A DNA stretch of 64,000 bases from Ignisphaera aggregans DSM 17230 (GCA_000145985.1 CP002098.1:682001-746000); one strand, 5' to 3'; counted from the first letter of the stretch, positions 8,804 to 17,878 are shown. Program-made: numbers and translations. The notes: generated by a model not told the origin, from the letters alone.

Positions 8804-9654
8804 AAATGAAGGTATCAATTATTAGATATAAGAATTCTTTATCTACAGAAATAGCGTATAGGTTGCATTACATCGAAACATTATTCAAAGAACTCAGTAT
8901 CGTATTAAATAAAGAGAAACTTGATAAGCAATCTGTACATAACATACTATTTGAAATTAGAAACTCAATTGGTACACTAAAGCTATTGCTCAAAAAATAT
9001 GATGATGATATTAAGGTAGATGCCTTTGCAAAACTATTGAGTTTGAATACAAAGTCTCAAGCCGTATCATCTACACAGCAGTTAGAAGAACTGATGAAAA
9101 TCTTTAAAGTTCCTAAAATACCTACTGACGATATTGAAAATCTTTGTTTTCACATAGATATGCTACTTACACTCTTTGCACATGCTTCTGATAAACTTGG
9201 AGATGAGTATTATCGTGAAAAGCTCTATGAATTAATACCTAAAATCAAGGCTTTTGTAGAACATGTTTTACATATTGTTGGGGCTGATACACTATCTAGT
9301 TTAGCTAAACTCATTGCACTCACAAATCACTGGAACTTTGGAGAAAGATGGCTTATTGCAGTAGCCTATCTACAGGCGTTGGAAATAATTATAAACAAAC
9401 TTATAGAGAATCAGAACATTGAAATTCCAGAGAATGCAGGATTTAAGGAAAAATTCAAAGCTATTATGGAACATCTTCGTGATAAGGACATAGAGCTAGT
9501 TAAGCTTGAAGAAAAACTACCTCCTGTTCTCTGGGAACTAAGAAATAAGATTGTTCATGCAGGATACGAACCTTCAGAAGATGAACTAAATACTATCATG
9601 ACATGGACGTACAATATTATATCAAAGCTTATGGTAGCAACGTATAGTTCTTAA
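8800..9654 (+). CDS. HEPN-domain protein
   Basis: A 284-residue helical protein. The C-terminal 60 residues match the HEPN pattern: LWELRNKIVHAGYEPSEDEL with the R-x4-H motif at R248 and H253, which in this superfamily forms an RNase active site. The N-terminal 200 residues are helical and unrecognised. HEPN proteins are common toxins and abortive-infection effectors. The ATG overlaps the stop of the glycine-zipper gene by ATGA, so translation is coupled. Divergence from the TIR-like gene suggests one functional locus. The R-x4-H motif is clear; activity is inferred. Some HEPN proteins with this motif bind RNA without cutting it. Confidence 0.75.
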   Translation: MKMKVSIIRYKNSLSTEIAYRLHYIETLFKELSIVLNKEKLDKQSVHNILFEIRNSIGTLKLLLKKYDDDIKVDAFAKLLSLNTKSQAVSSTQQLEELMKIFKVPKIPTDDIENLCFHIDMLLTLFAHASDKLGDEYYREKLYELIPKIKAFVEHVLHIVGADTLSSLAKLIALTNHWNFGERWLIAVAYLQALEIIINKLIENQNIEIPENAGFKEKFKAIMEHLRDKDIELVKLEEKLPPVLWELRNKIVHAGYEPSEDELNTIMTWTYNIISKLMVATYSS

Positions 9655-9677
9655 GATTAGATATTTTGGGGTAAATA

Positions 9678-10768
9678 ATGTTTATTAAAAAATTAAGAAA
9701 GCCTAACAGGCCAGACCTTATGGTAACAAGTTTTGACATATATCGAGGGGATTTCTAATTTTTGGTGGTAGATTTATTGATGGCTATGATGATTTAGAGG
9801 TATATAAACCAATTGATAATATAGATAATGTGGAATACATATTTGTTTCCCCTACGTCAATAAAGTTCAAAATGATTGCTGAACCTTATACTCCAGTGAT
9901 AATGGGTATTAGGTTAGGTAATATGGTAATTTCTATTCCTGGTGCATGTATCAATAGCAAGCATAGATTTGATATCCTCAGATGTGCTCTAGGGGCAGGG
10001 TTTACCAAAGACATTGAAATCGATGATCTTAAATTAATTAATAGTCTCATGGTATCAATAGAAAATTCTCCATATATGTGCGAGACTTTGGCCTATATCT
10101 ATCAATTGTTAGAAGGCTCGAAGATATGCAGAGCCGAATTTGCATCAATTCTTTCAAAAGCTTATCAATACCTTATTGATCATGGTACTAAAACGATATT
10201 GCAACTTTATCCACGTATACCAGAGAGAAAAGTACTTAATGTTCATGTCAAACAAACACAGAAGCTAGAATTCACCCCTACTACACCAATGTCTTTGAAT
10301 ATGGACATAGAACAAGATCTTAGCTATGAATATACATATATTTTAGAGTTTAGCCCTAGAAAAGATACTGTTGTATCATATCTGTTATCTCTTATCTACA
10401 ATCTGGATGAGAAAGCACTTACTCATCTTTGCCACTACTCTATAGATGCAACTATTGAATTGATTAGAACCCTTGAGAAAACCACTGTATTAACGGAGCT
10501 TATAAGCAATGAGAAAATTAGGTCATTTATAATCAATACTATTTATCAACACATCGACAAAATTGAAAATAGTTGCTATAGAACAAGAAATAATGAAAAT
10601 GATGCACTCCTCCATATAGTTAAGGAAAAACTATCGAGAAGATGCAATATCGATTCTCCACACCATATCGAGGCCTTGGCACGAAAAAGCGAAGAGATAT
10701 ACGTATTTAGATGTATTGATAACATTACAAGAATTCGTAATGGTAATACCACTCATAGAACCCCCTAG
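9678..10768 (+). CDS. Unknown protein interrupted by a -1 frame break
   Basis: The gene starts at an ATG at 9678 with GGGGT 5-9 nt upstream and reads FIKKLRKPNRPDLMVTSFDI, then hits a stop at 9756. In the -1 frame the sequence continues as GFLIFGGRFIDGYDDLEVYK straight into the long open frame that ends at 10768. Adding one G to the run at 9747-9750 joins both parts into a 363-residue protein. The long part alone can start at a GTG at 9830 (312 residues) but then loses conserved-looking sequence. No recognised domain; the centre is beta-rich, the C-terminal part helical. Third gene of the 8.5-11.8 kb operon, 23 nt after the HEPN gene. Sequencing error, mutation or programmed -1 shift are all possible. 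Confidence 0.65.
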
Positions 10769-10789
10769 TGAAGTTATTGGGATAAAACT

Positions 10790-11818
10790 ATGAACATTGA
10801 GAGAAACGGCAAGAGCTCTGACATAAGAAATCTTGAATCTACGATTAAAGCATTGGCTGGTACCATTGATTTCATATTGTTTTTGTTTAGGTTACTCAAT
10901 CAACATCTCGGGCAGATCATCAATAATTTGAGTCCTCTTCCGAATGTATTTACAACAGAAGGTTCTAGTATTATACTGAGTGAAACTTTTAATTCTATTA
11001 TAGCTTCAGGAGAACTTATAACAAAGATATTGCCCTCTGAGAAATTGTGTGGGAAGGAAAAGCTGAATGCTTTTTGGTATCGCCATTCCGCTCTAATATC
11101 CTATGAGTATGAAGCATTAATACTACTTAGGTATTCTCTATTCTCAGCATTTACAAGTTATTATGGTGTTGCATTTACAGAACTGCGCAGTGCGATGGAA
11201 GCCATTGTTTTAGGGGCGATATATGATTTGTTAGCAATTCCCAAGTATAGAAATAATGCTAAAATACTACAAGAGATTAGGGGGTTCAGCAAAGCTTTAG
11301 GATTCGACAAACTGCTTAAGACTCTTAATGAAGAGTTAGGTGAGAATAGAGCTGAGGTCTCTGCAGAGATTTTTGATATAATCAATGAGAAAATACAGGA
11401 GTTTAACCCTGAGGCTTCATTCATAAAATATCTGCGTCAGCTGAAGGATTGGGAAATAATAGATGATGAAATGTTTAGGGATATCAACTCATATTATGTA
11501 GAACTTTCTAAATATGTACATCGCATACATCCAAATTTCTCTGATGTAGGTATACGTATCTTAGCAGACAAAGACTGGCTAGATCTTGAACCTATTCCAG
11601 AAACACTTTTTGAATATCTACACAAATTCAATGATATAAATGGGTTACGCACATACCTAGTACTCAAGGTGTTTAGCATAGATCTAATAGATGATGAATT
11701 TAGAAAATGCATTGATTGGCCAGAACTCGACAAAGGTATTCAGCTAACAAAAGAACTTGCAAAAACATACACTTTTTGGAGATATGTTGCACAGATACTA
11801 GATTATCTAAAGACATAG
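10790..11818 (+). CDS. All-helical unknown protein, last gene of HEPN operon
   Basis: A 342-residue protein predicted from composition to be almost entirely helical. Segments include LLRYSLFSAFTSYYGVAFTE followed by LRSAMEAIVLGAIYDLLA and, near the end, YYVELSKYVHRIHPNFSDVG, which resembles the region around the His of divergent HEPN-like domains, but no R-x4-H motif is complete. It follows the frame-broken gene by 21 nt and ends the operon. I do not recognise the family. A role as an antitoxin, sensor or second effector beside the HEPN protein is inference from context only. Confidence 0.75.
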   Translation: MNIERNGKSSDIRNLESTIKALAGTIDFILFLFRLLNQHLGQIINNLSPLPNVFTTEGSSIILSETFNSIIASGELITKILPSEKLCGKEKLNAFWYRHSALISYEYEALILLRYSLFSAFTSYYGVAFTELRSAMEAIVLGAIYDLLAIPKYRNNAKILQEIRGFSKALGFDKLLKTLNEELGENRAEVSAEIFDIINEKIQEFNPEASFIKYLRQLKDWEIIDDEMFRDINSYYVELSKYVHRIHPNFSDVGIRILADKDWLDLEPIPETLFEYLHKFNDINGLRTYLVLKVFSIDLIDDEFRKCIDWPELDKGIQLTKELAKTYTFWRYVAQILDYLKT

Positions 11819-12277
11819 CTTTATCCTATCCTCTACCCCTATGAAATATGAAAGGAATGCGGATATTATCAACATGATACACCATATACATTCTAAAGTT
11901 CATGACAAGGGTCTTAAGTGTAACGAGTTTTAGTTCCTAGGTAATAGTTGAGATGGCTATGGGTATAAGTATAGTGACGAGATGTAGATAGACTATATGC
12001 TATTACATGTAGACTTGGTGGAGACCGTAAGAGTTTATGTGAAATTGGAAAGTCCTATATCTAGCCCACCACAACATTTCCCCACTTTTAATCTCCACCA
12101 AAATTATCCAAACAATTTTTCACACTCTCTACAAACATCAACTACACCATTCCCTGTAGATAAAATCTCGCTGAAGCTCCGTCATCATCACGGACATGAG
12201 ACCATCTTTATCTGCATTAATCAGAGCCAAAAATCATTTAAATTTCATAAGCTGAATATAATATTAGGTTCGAGAGT
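11819..12277. other. Non-coding gap before the PIN remnant locus
   Basis: About 460 bases with no convincing gene. A 103-codon plus-strand frame here has His/Pro/Thr-rich random-looking composition. CATTTAAATT at about 12236-12245 can serve as the TATA box of the small gene at 12278. Confidence 0.5.
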
Positions 12278-12559
12278 TTGGTCAAGATTTGCCGAGACAG
12301 ATCACTGAAAAGAGTCTCCATTGAGCTTATATTGTCTTCAAATATTATTAGATGTCTAGAGACTCTTCGCAGAAGTTTTAGAGCAACTCCTGATGTATGT
12401 ATAGAGGTGGATAGCAGGGAAAGTGTTGAGAGTTTCATCGATGAGCATTGTAACAAGAGCCTTAGGGCTTCAGGTTATGCTGTAAAGATCGTTAAGTCGT
12501 TTCCCTGGGCCAGAGGCAAGCCAGACTACTTTATGAGACTGGTTAGAGTACAGCAATGA
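12278..12559 (+). CDS. Small unknown protein upstream of a PIN gene
   Basis: A 93-residue protein starting with TTG, beginning VKICRDRSLKRVSIELILSS and ending KPDYFMRLVRVQQ. It is mixed alpha/beta with no membrane segment. A TATA-like CATTTAAATT lies about 35 nt upstream, so the leader would be very short. It is followed after 51 nt by a PIN-domain gene, which makes an antitoxin role plausible, but it has no known antitoxin fold. Function unknown. Confidence 0.5.
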   Translation: MVKICRDRSLKRVSIELILSSNIIRCLETLRRSFRATPDVCIEVDSRESVESFIDEHCNKSLRASGYAVKIVKSFPWARGKPDYFMRLVRVQQ

Positions 12560-12610
12560 GGTTGAGCCCCAATATACAATCTATTGGACAGAGCCTATAC
12601 TGGGTTGGAT

Positions 12611-13322
12611 ATGGCAGATATGCTGAACGTTACTTACATAATTCCTGATGCCAATGTTTTGATAAGTGAACGAAGAATATTCATCGAGAGTTTAAAGCAG
12701 TACAGGAATAGAATTGTTATTGGGATTCCACAGATACTTGTGGAGGAGAGTCTTGAAAAAGGTCGGAGTCTTTACACCTTTGTCTGTAGCCACAGCGATG
12801 ATACAGATTAGATTTATGCAACATTTGGAGAAAATAAGGTCGAAATTCCGAAGCGAGAAATTCAATGTTGAGCTAGTGCCAATTGCCGGCATCATCGATG
12901 TGAGTAGATTTGATATGTGTTATTGGGTTGATGAAGACTCTGATGAGTTCCTGTCCCAAGCTATAAGAAAGTATTTGGATAGAAAGCATAAAGCAACGCT
13001 TCGATATGTCCTGCAATGCTGTTTGAGGATTGAACAGAGAGATTATGTTGAAGCCTTCCGAGAAGCTTTGCTCAAATGCTGCAACCTGTTGGGTTCTGGG
13101 GATAAGAATTGCGAAGGGCAGTGCAAAGCATTATATGGAATGCTGGGCGACGTGCTAATACTGTCGGCGGCATACTATGCCTATCAGAAGGGTGCTAGGG
13201 TAGTCGTAGTGCCGGAAGAGAAAGCCATGTGCGATGTTGTTAGAGGGCTAAGTAGAGATGGGTATTATGATGATAAGTCTGTGAAATGTATGTCGATTGA
13301 AGGCTTGAGAGCGGTTTTGTAG
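12611..13322 (+). pseudogene. PIN-domain protein broken by a one-base insertion
   Basis: From the ATG at 12611 the protein reads ADMLNVTYIIPDANVLISER, a PIN start with the first catalytic Asp (D13), continues to VEESLEK and then runs into a stop at 12809. In the +1 frame the protein continues VGVFTPLSVATAMIQIRF and on to 13322. Removing one A from the AAAAA at 12756-12760 restores one protein of about 236 residues. The C-terminal part LGDVLILSAAYYAYQKGARV keeps the later PIN acidic residue and is followed by VVVPEE. PIN proteins are Mg-dependent RNases, usually toxins. The length exceeds small VapC. Either a broken toxin or a sequence error. Confidence 0.6.
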
Positions 13323-13371
13323 ATGGTAGCAGTAGCTGTGCTTAAGAGAGAGGAGTTATTTTGCTGATACC

Positions 13372-13731
13372 CTAGAGAAGATGTGAAGTCAAATCGATTA
13401 TTAAATTGATTATTAGTGCAAATGCTCTCCCCAACGCTATAGATAAGGCTATTGCTCCCACAATCCTAGGCACATCTATACCGAAGCGCATCACCGAGAT
13501 TCCTACTACTATTAAGAGCAGTATGATTGTAATTACTTCCTGATGCTCATCACTAGGGCTAATGCGCTCTAACACGTAAAACACTGCAACACTAAAACCA
13601 TATATACACAGGAATGCACCTATCCAGGGTGCTGACAGCACATCATTAGTAGAAGATGCAGATGATAGAAGCATCACCCCTAACGCTCCTAAAAAGCCGT
13701 AAATTAGGGCATTTATAACCTCTTCATTCAT
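13372..13731 (-). CDS. Small four-helix membrane protein
   Basis: A 119-residue protein with four hydrophobic segments (ALIYGFLGALGVMLLSS, WIGAFLCIYGFSVAVFYVL, VITIILLLIVVGISVM and a final IVGAIALSIALGRAFALIIN). The frame extends to 13767, but the ATG at 13731 has GGTGAT upstream and overlaps the stop of the 507-residue gene by 8 nt, so it is the second gene of a two-gene operon. No family recognised. It may anchor or sense for the winged-helix protein encoded upstream. Confidence 0.65.
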   Translation of the reverse strand: MNEEVINALIYGFLGALGVMLLSSASSTNDVLSAPWIGAFLCIYGFSVAVFYVLERISPSDEHQEVITIILLLIVVGISVMRFGIDVPRIVGAIALSIALGRAFALIINLIIDLTSHLL

Positions 13732-15247
13732 GTACATCACCCTCTTTAGCAACATGGTTGAAGGCATCTTTCAATGAATGCACAATTTTATTGGTATCTT
13801 GTTTCAGCATCTTGTCAAGCTTTTTCATTAGTCTGTATCCCTCCTCTATTAGGATATCGAAATTGTGTGGAACGTTTATACCTATAGCTTCAAGAGTTTC
13901 TCTAACCGATTTCCTAACGAAGTCAACTATGTTCTCGGAAAAGTCGCTGTAATACAGGATAAATCTCGGCATTCCAGGCCAATTGCTTAGCCATATACCC
14001 TTAACCATGTCTTCTAACGTGTATCCACGCCTTATTGTTTCTTCGAACTCTTTTCTAATCTCCGATAAAACTACTTCTTCATTTTTCTCAGCTTCGCTGG
14101 CATGTTTACTGATCTCTATAGTATCCTCAAATGAGCTGTTTTCGGACTCTATCCATATTGTATATTCCTTGGGAGATAGATAGTGTGTTACCATGCCTTC
14201 AAGTGCTTCTCCGGCTCTTACCAGTTTGTATAGCCGTATAAGGCTTTTCTTCCTTTCTTTATTTAGCATCAATCCTAATTCTAAGTACTTCAAGACTTTT
14301 TCAACGACGCTTTCATCGTAAACTCTCATATGCTCCAGTAGCATTGCATCACTGACACCCTTCTTGATTAACTGCTTCAATGATTCATAAAGCTCTCTTT
14401 CAGTCTCACTTTCATCGATTAGATGTCGAGGTGGATGCATCACAACTACTATTTTCTCTGATGCTCTAGCTCCCCAAGAATTCTCGGCTTCGAGACTCTC
14501 AATCAATTCTTCATTGTGCCTAGAAATCTTTAATAGCTTTTCACTAGTGTCAACATATCCCCTTATTAAGTCAACTAGTATTGGCTGCCCGTTAATCTCC
14601 TTTGGGATGTGCTCAAGAAGCCTTTTATACAATTTAAGGATTGCTTCGGCGTGTAAGCCGTCTCCATCAATGCCGGAGAGCTCCCCAATAACATAGGGTA
14701 AGATGTTTAGAATGAATTCTCTTACAGCTGTATAAGGTATAGGCATAGTCTTGACATTCTTCGACGTTTTAGCGGCTTTACCCAGCTCAACAATTGCATC
14801 AAATATGTTTGCAAGTCTCACGAGGAGAACCTCCAATATGAGCTTGTATACAGGATTCTCATCGATGTTTCGAGGTAAGCCAAATATTGTACCTTCAGCA
14901 AGAGTCCAGAAAAGCCCACCAGCCCTCCACTCATATATCATTTCATCTCCGTAGCTTTCCTGCACCTCTCTGATAAGCTCAATCACTTGGAAGGGTCTTG
15001 GTGCCACCTTTAGCCTATATTCACCTCTCCTCGGTTGCTCTAGGTACCCCATCTCAATTAGTTTCTTCAGTATCCTCCTCGTATTCCCTCTATACTTGAT
15101 GTTCGAGACTATCCCTGCTCTAACAAATTCTTCATGTATATCTTTGAATCTCAAAATGCCACCCTTTCTCTGCTGAAGATCAGCCAGTATGAATATTATT
15201 CTACTGATCCTCACTTCACCCTTGGGTATTGGTCGACCTCTACTCAT
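13724..15247 (-). CDS. Winged-helix protein of unknown function
   Basis: A 507-residue protein. Residues 1-85 form a winged helix: RISRIIFILADLQQRKGGIL, then NTRRILKKLIEMGYLEQPRR and GEYRLKV, so DNA binding is likely. The remainder is helical, with a KIVVVMHPPRHLIDE strand-loop near residue 270 and repeated Glu/Lys-rich helices. No ATPase or nuclease motif is visible. The next gene, a small membrane protein, overlaps it by 8 nt. Could be a regulator or the scaffold of a two-component defence module; family not recognised. Confidence 0.75.
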   Translation of the reverse strand: MSRGRPIPKGEVRISRIIFILADLQQRKGGILRFKDIHEEFVRAGIVSNIKYRGNTRRILKKLIEMGYLEQPRRGEYRLKVAPRPFQVIELIREVQESYGDEMIYEWRAGGLFWTLAEGTIFGLPRNIDENPVYKLILEVLLVRLANIFDAIVELGKAAKTSKNVKTMPIPYTAVREFILNILPYVIGELSGIDGDGLHAEAILKLYKRLLEHIPKEINGQPILVDLIRGYVDTSEKLLKISRHNEELIESLEAENSWGARASEKIVVVMHPPRHLIDESETERELYESLKQLIKKGVSDAMLLEHMRVYDESVVEKVLKYLELGLMLNKERKKSLIRLYKLVRAGEALEGMVTHYLSPKEYTIWIESENSSFEDTIEISKHASEAEKNEEVVLSEIRKEFEETIRRGYTLEDMVKGIWLSNWPGMPRFILYYSDFSENIVDFVRKSVRETLEAIGINVPHNFDILIEEGYRLMKKLDKMLKQDTNKIVHSLKDAFNHVAKEGDVHE

Positions 15248-15528
15248 AGAGTCTAACCTAGGATCTATTATAGCATAGAAACCTTATATTTGCTATTGTT
15301 TCGGATAACAAGTTATCATTTTAATTTTTATAGCATCAGAAATTCATTCAAAAATTATGTGGATCTCAGAGCTCTGACCTTGGTTAGAGGTGTTGAGCCT
15401 AGTTATTACACTTAGGTAAATCCTATGTCAAGGTATTGAGACTCTTAATGTCTTCCTGAATAAAATGTAAAACATAGCTGTTAACAGTTGTATTATTTCG
15501 TTAGATAGTAATTTCTATGTGATATCTA

Positions 15529-15747
15529 TGGCTGAACATATCATGTCCGACATTGAGGGAGTACCTTGAGCATGTTACATCACTGAACAGGCTCGCATCT
15601 GAGCTTCTGGAGCTGTACAATGCTAAGATAAAGCCTCTACATGGAAAGCTTGTCACAGAGGTTCTAGTACGAATTGATTGTAGTTCTCAGAAGGCTCAGC
15701 TCTACCAAGTGGGGTGGATGCAGAAGGTTTATAGATTATCAAAATAA
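15529..15747 (+). pseudogene. Broken small gene, possible antitoxin remnant
   Basis: ATG at 15529 gives AEHIMSDIE then a stop; a second frame from 15553 gives REYLEHVTSLNRLASELLEL and continues to 15747. Joining the two near 15550 gives a plausible helical protein of about 72 residues. No partner gene survives. Family unknown; the call rests only on the protein-like composition. Confidence 0.35.
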
Positions 15748-15750
15748 TGC

Positions 15751-16220
15751 TTAGGGCTCTTGTCTGTGGATGTCCATGGGTTTATCTGGAGGGTTTGCCA
15801 TAGTGTTATCTTTGGTCTTTTCACCTCTGCCATGGTCCTTGGTTTCGACTATTAGGGCTATGTCGTCTAGGACTTTTCTATATTCCTGCTGGAGCTTCCA
15901 TACAATGTCTTCATCTTCGTGTGGGAGGAGCTCTATGTTTAGCCCTATGCTTCTAGCCTCCTCAAAGTCTATGACGAAGTCGTGTAAGGAGTGCTCAATA
16001 GCTTTGTCACAATGTTCTCAATCTCTTCAATGGGCTTTCCCTTCACATGATAAGAGCTGAGGAGCCTCTTGGCATACTCTCTAGAGACTTCTATTGAGGC
16101 TCTACAGAAAGCAAGCCTACTACTCTTCATAAAATCGTTAATAACGCTCATAGCATATGAATCCAAGTCAAAGAAAACATAGCGGTAAAGCCCAAAAAAC
16201 TTTAAGCTTGGTAGGAACAT
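15751..16220 (-). pseudogene. Unknown protein with one-base frame break
   Basis: From 16220 the frame reads FLPSLKFFGLYRYVFFDLDS and on to EEIENIVTK, then stops at 15969. In the neighbouring frame it continues AIEHSLHDFVIDFEEARSIG and NIELLPHEDEDIVWKLQQEY to a stop at 15751. Adding one T to the TTT at 16003-16005 (plus strand) gives a single protein of about 156 residues with an acidic, helical middle and a Lys/Pro-rich tail. No family recognised. It is divergent from the vapB at 16242 with only 21 nt between starts. Confidence 0.55.
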
Positions 16221-16241
16221 TTTCTGTAGTGGGGTTGAATA

Positions 16242-16454
16242 GTGTCTAGGTTTGTTACTGTGGAGCTACCTCCATGGCTTTCCGAGGAAGAGTTTAGGAG
16301 GATTGTTAAAGAGCTTGTTGCTAGGCTGGGAGGTAGAGTTGGTGTTGATGAGCTTAGAAGGGAACTCGGTGTTAAGCCTGAAGATCTTGTAGAGGATATT
16401 GAGACATATGATGTGGAAGAGCTGGAGCTCAGGGAGAAGGAGAGATTAAAATGA
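16242..16454 (+). CDS. VapB-type antitoxin, toxin partner dead
   Basis: A 70-residue protein beginning SRFVTVELPPWLSEEEF, then RIVKELVARLGGRVGVDELR and an acidic, Glu-rich C-terminal tail (EELELREKERLK) typical of antitoxins that wrap around a PIN toxin. The stop overlaps the start of a VapC reading frame at 16451 (ATGA), the standard vapBC arrangement. The GTG/TTG-type start is preceded by GTGGGG. The partner is broken, so this is an orphan antitoxin. Confidence 0.65.
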   Translation: MSRFVTVELPPWLSEEEFRRIVKELVARLGGRVGVDELRRELGVKPEDLVEDIETYDVEELELREKERLK

Positions 16455-16671
16455 CAATACTCGATACGGGTGTAGCCATCGATAAAGCTAGGTCAAGGGA
16501 ACCCCATTAAGGAAGATGTAACAGTTGTTACATTGGTTGAATATCCTAGGATTATCTATTACAAACAAGCTTCAATTATAACTCCTCGAAATGGGTAAAC
16601 CACAGGCTTTCTCTAATCTACTAAATGTGTTTCGAACAATATGCTCTCGGCGCATTTTCAAAGCCCCTTAG
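16451..16671 (+). pseudogene. Dead VapC PIN toxin
   Basis: The ATG overlaps the vapB stop. It reads MTILDTGVAIDKARSREP, a VapC N-terminus with the first catalytic Asp, then stops at 16509. Removing one C from the CCCC at 16502-16505 restores IKEDVTVVTLVEYPRIIYYK, including the conserved Glu of VapC motif 2 (LVEYPR). A second break follows near 16595 before LEMGKPQAFSNLL, which resembles the third VapC motif but lacks the Asp. More than one lesion makes this a true pseudogene and not only a read error. Confidence 0.65.
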
Positions 16672-16714
16672 CAATTCTCGGAGATTATTACTGTAGCAGG
16701 GGGTCTGATCCATG

Positions 16715-16740
16715 ACTAATCCAGATAATGCTGGATTAGT
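16715..16740. repeat. Perfect 10-bp inverted repeat
   Basis: ACTAATCCAG (16715-16724), a 6-base loop ATAATG, then CTGGATTAGT (16731-16740). A stable hairpin in RNA. No T-run follows, so a simple terminator is unlikely; it may be a scar or an operator. Confidence 0.6.
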
Positions 16741-17189
16741 TCGTTCTATAAGCTTTTCGGCGGTGTGCTTTCAGTGTTTTGCTTAGAGCCCTCCTTCCAG
16801 CTCTACACACCCCTTTAGACCCTGTCCTCTCCCCTAAACCTCCAGAGACTGCTTCTAGGTGACAAAATCTTTAATTGAACACCTATTAATGGTTGAGGGA
16901 ATGAGGCAGAGAGGCAGCAAAACCGATGGTTGTTATATAAATGTTCAATGTAGATGTATCGACATATGGTATTTGAGGTAATGAATGCTGTGATAATACT
17001 TGTAGAATATTGTCTCTGCTGATTTGGTATATCAGATTCGTGGTGGGGCAAATGGTTCCGGCGTATCGCAGAAGCCTCCGTGGTTTTATCTATGATTGTG
17101 ATGTATAGAATGGTAAGATAGTTGTATCGTTGGATTTAAAGTTTTGCGTTAGGATTATGAGTTCTAGTCCTGAAGTGTAAAATTGTGGC
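16741..17189. other. Gap without a recognised gene
   Basis: About 450 bases. The composition is less A+T-rich around 16780-16860. Only short frames that do not look like proteins were seen. Confidence 0.5.
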
Positions 17190-17204
17190 TTGTGGTGTCG
17201 GGAA

Positions 17205-17501
17205 ATGGCCAGTCTACTATATAAAAGAGCATCTGAGATACTTGGTGTTGAAGAGGATGTATTAGAAAGAGAAGCGTTGCGCCAGTATATTCTATCTGAG
17301 CTTAGGCGTGTTAGGCTAGAGTTAAAGCTTATCATGACTCGATACGGTGTATCAAGTATTGAAGAACTTGACGAGAAGATTAGGCGGAGAGAGCTAGAGG
17401 AGACAGAAGTCTTTGAGGATCTTACCCGCCTCGACTATCTTCTCGATCGTGAGGAGAAGCTGAAGAAACTCTTAGAGGAATTGGGAGGAGCGAGGAAGTG
17501 A
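17205..17501 (+). CDS. Coiled-coil antitoxin-like protein
   Basis: A 98-residue helical protein starting ASLLYKRASEILGVEEDVLE, then SELRRVRLELKLIMTRYGVS and SIEELDEKIRRRELEETEVF, ending in a Lys/Glu coiled coil. The frame is open from 17190, but the ATG at 17205 suits the protein-like sequence. The stop overlaps the next start (GTGA at 17498). Archaeal proteins of this size and layout (membrane-free, an early LGV-EEDVLEREALRQ helix, then coiled coil) occur as the first gene of toxin-antitoxin-like pairs. The partner is truncated. Function inferred only from layout. Confidence 0.55.
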   Translation: MASLLYKRASEILGVEEDVLEREALRQYILSELRRVRLELKLIMTRYGVSSIEELDEKIRRRELEETEVFEDLTRLDYLLDREEKLKKLLEELGGARK

Positions 17502-17790
17502 GCGAAGGTAGTAGTATAGATGAGTTACTTGAGAAGCTTAGAGAACTTGCTACCAGAGTTTTCCATACACAATCTCCGCATTGATAACTATCTCTGGGTA
17601 CAATATTGAGGTATGCTTCGATAAGTATACTGTGAATGACGATATGTATAAAGTTGTTGCAATAGCACTCTGGGTTGCAGACAATATAAACTATGTGAGC
17701 GACCCCAGAGGACTTGACTATGTTCAGCCACCAGATGAGGTGCTGGAGGCGAGGGGTGTGAGGTTGGATAGGAATGTTTGTCACATATAA
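17498..17790 (+). pseudogene. Truncated transglutaminase-like protein
   Basis: Starts at GTG 17498 overlapping the previous stop and reads SEGSSIDELLEKLRELATRV, stopping at 17582. In the -1 frame it continues LITISGYNIEVCFDKY and KVVAIALWVADNINYVSDPR, GLDYVQPPDEVLEARG. That block matches the segment that precedes the catalytic Cys (GDCxD) in transglutaminase-like cysteine proteases, but the gene ends before any Cys-containing active site. So it is both frame-broken near 17577-17581 and truncated. Confidence 0.5.
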
Positions 17791-17833
17791 AGCACCAGTA
17801 ATGATCAATAGGTTTTGTTGATTTGATGATAGG

Positions 17834-17843
17834 TTTTTATATT
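17834..17843 (+). promoter_or_regulatory. TATA box of the 17.9-19.7 kb operon
   Basis: TTTTTATATT lies about 40 nt before the ATG at 17879, which itself has a strong GGAGGTGA ribosome site at 17866-17873. Confidence 0.5.
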
Positions 17844-17878
17844 GATATACGGATACTATAAAGTAGGAGGTGAAAGTA

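Noticed and set aside
9747-9760. Programmed -1 frameshift signal
   Set aside because: No clear heptameric slippery sequence or downstream stem was seen, so mutation or base error is as likely; kept as a finding but not as a regulatory feature.
11997-12308. A 103-codon plus-strand frame before the PIN locus
   Set aside because: Composition (His/Pro/Thr/Ser-rich, no regular hydrophobic pattern) looks random and there is no ribosome site.
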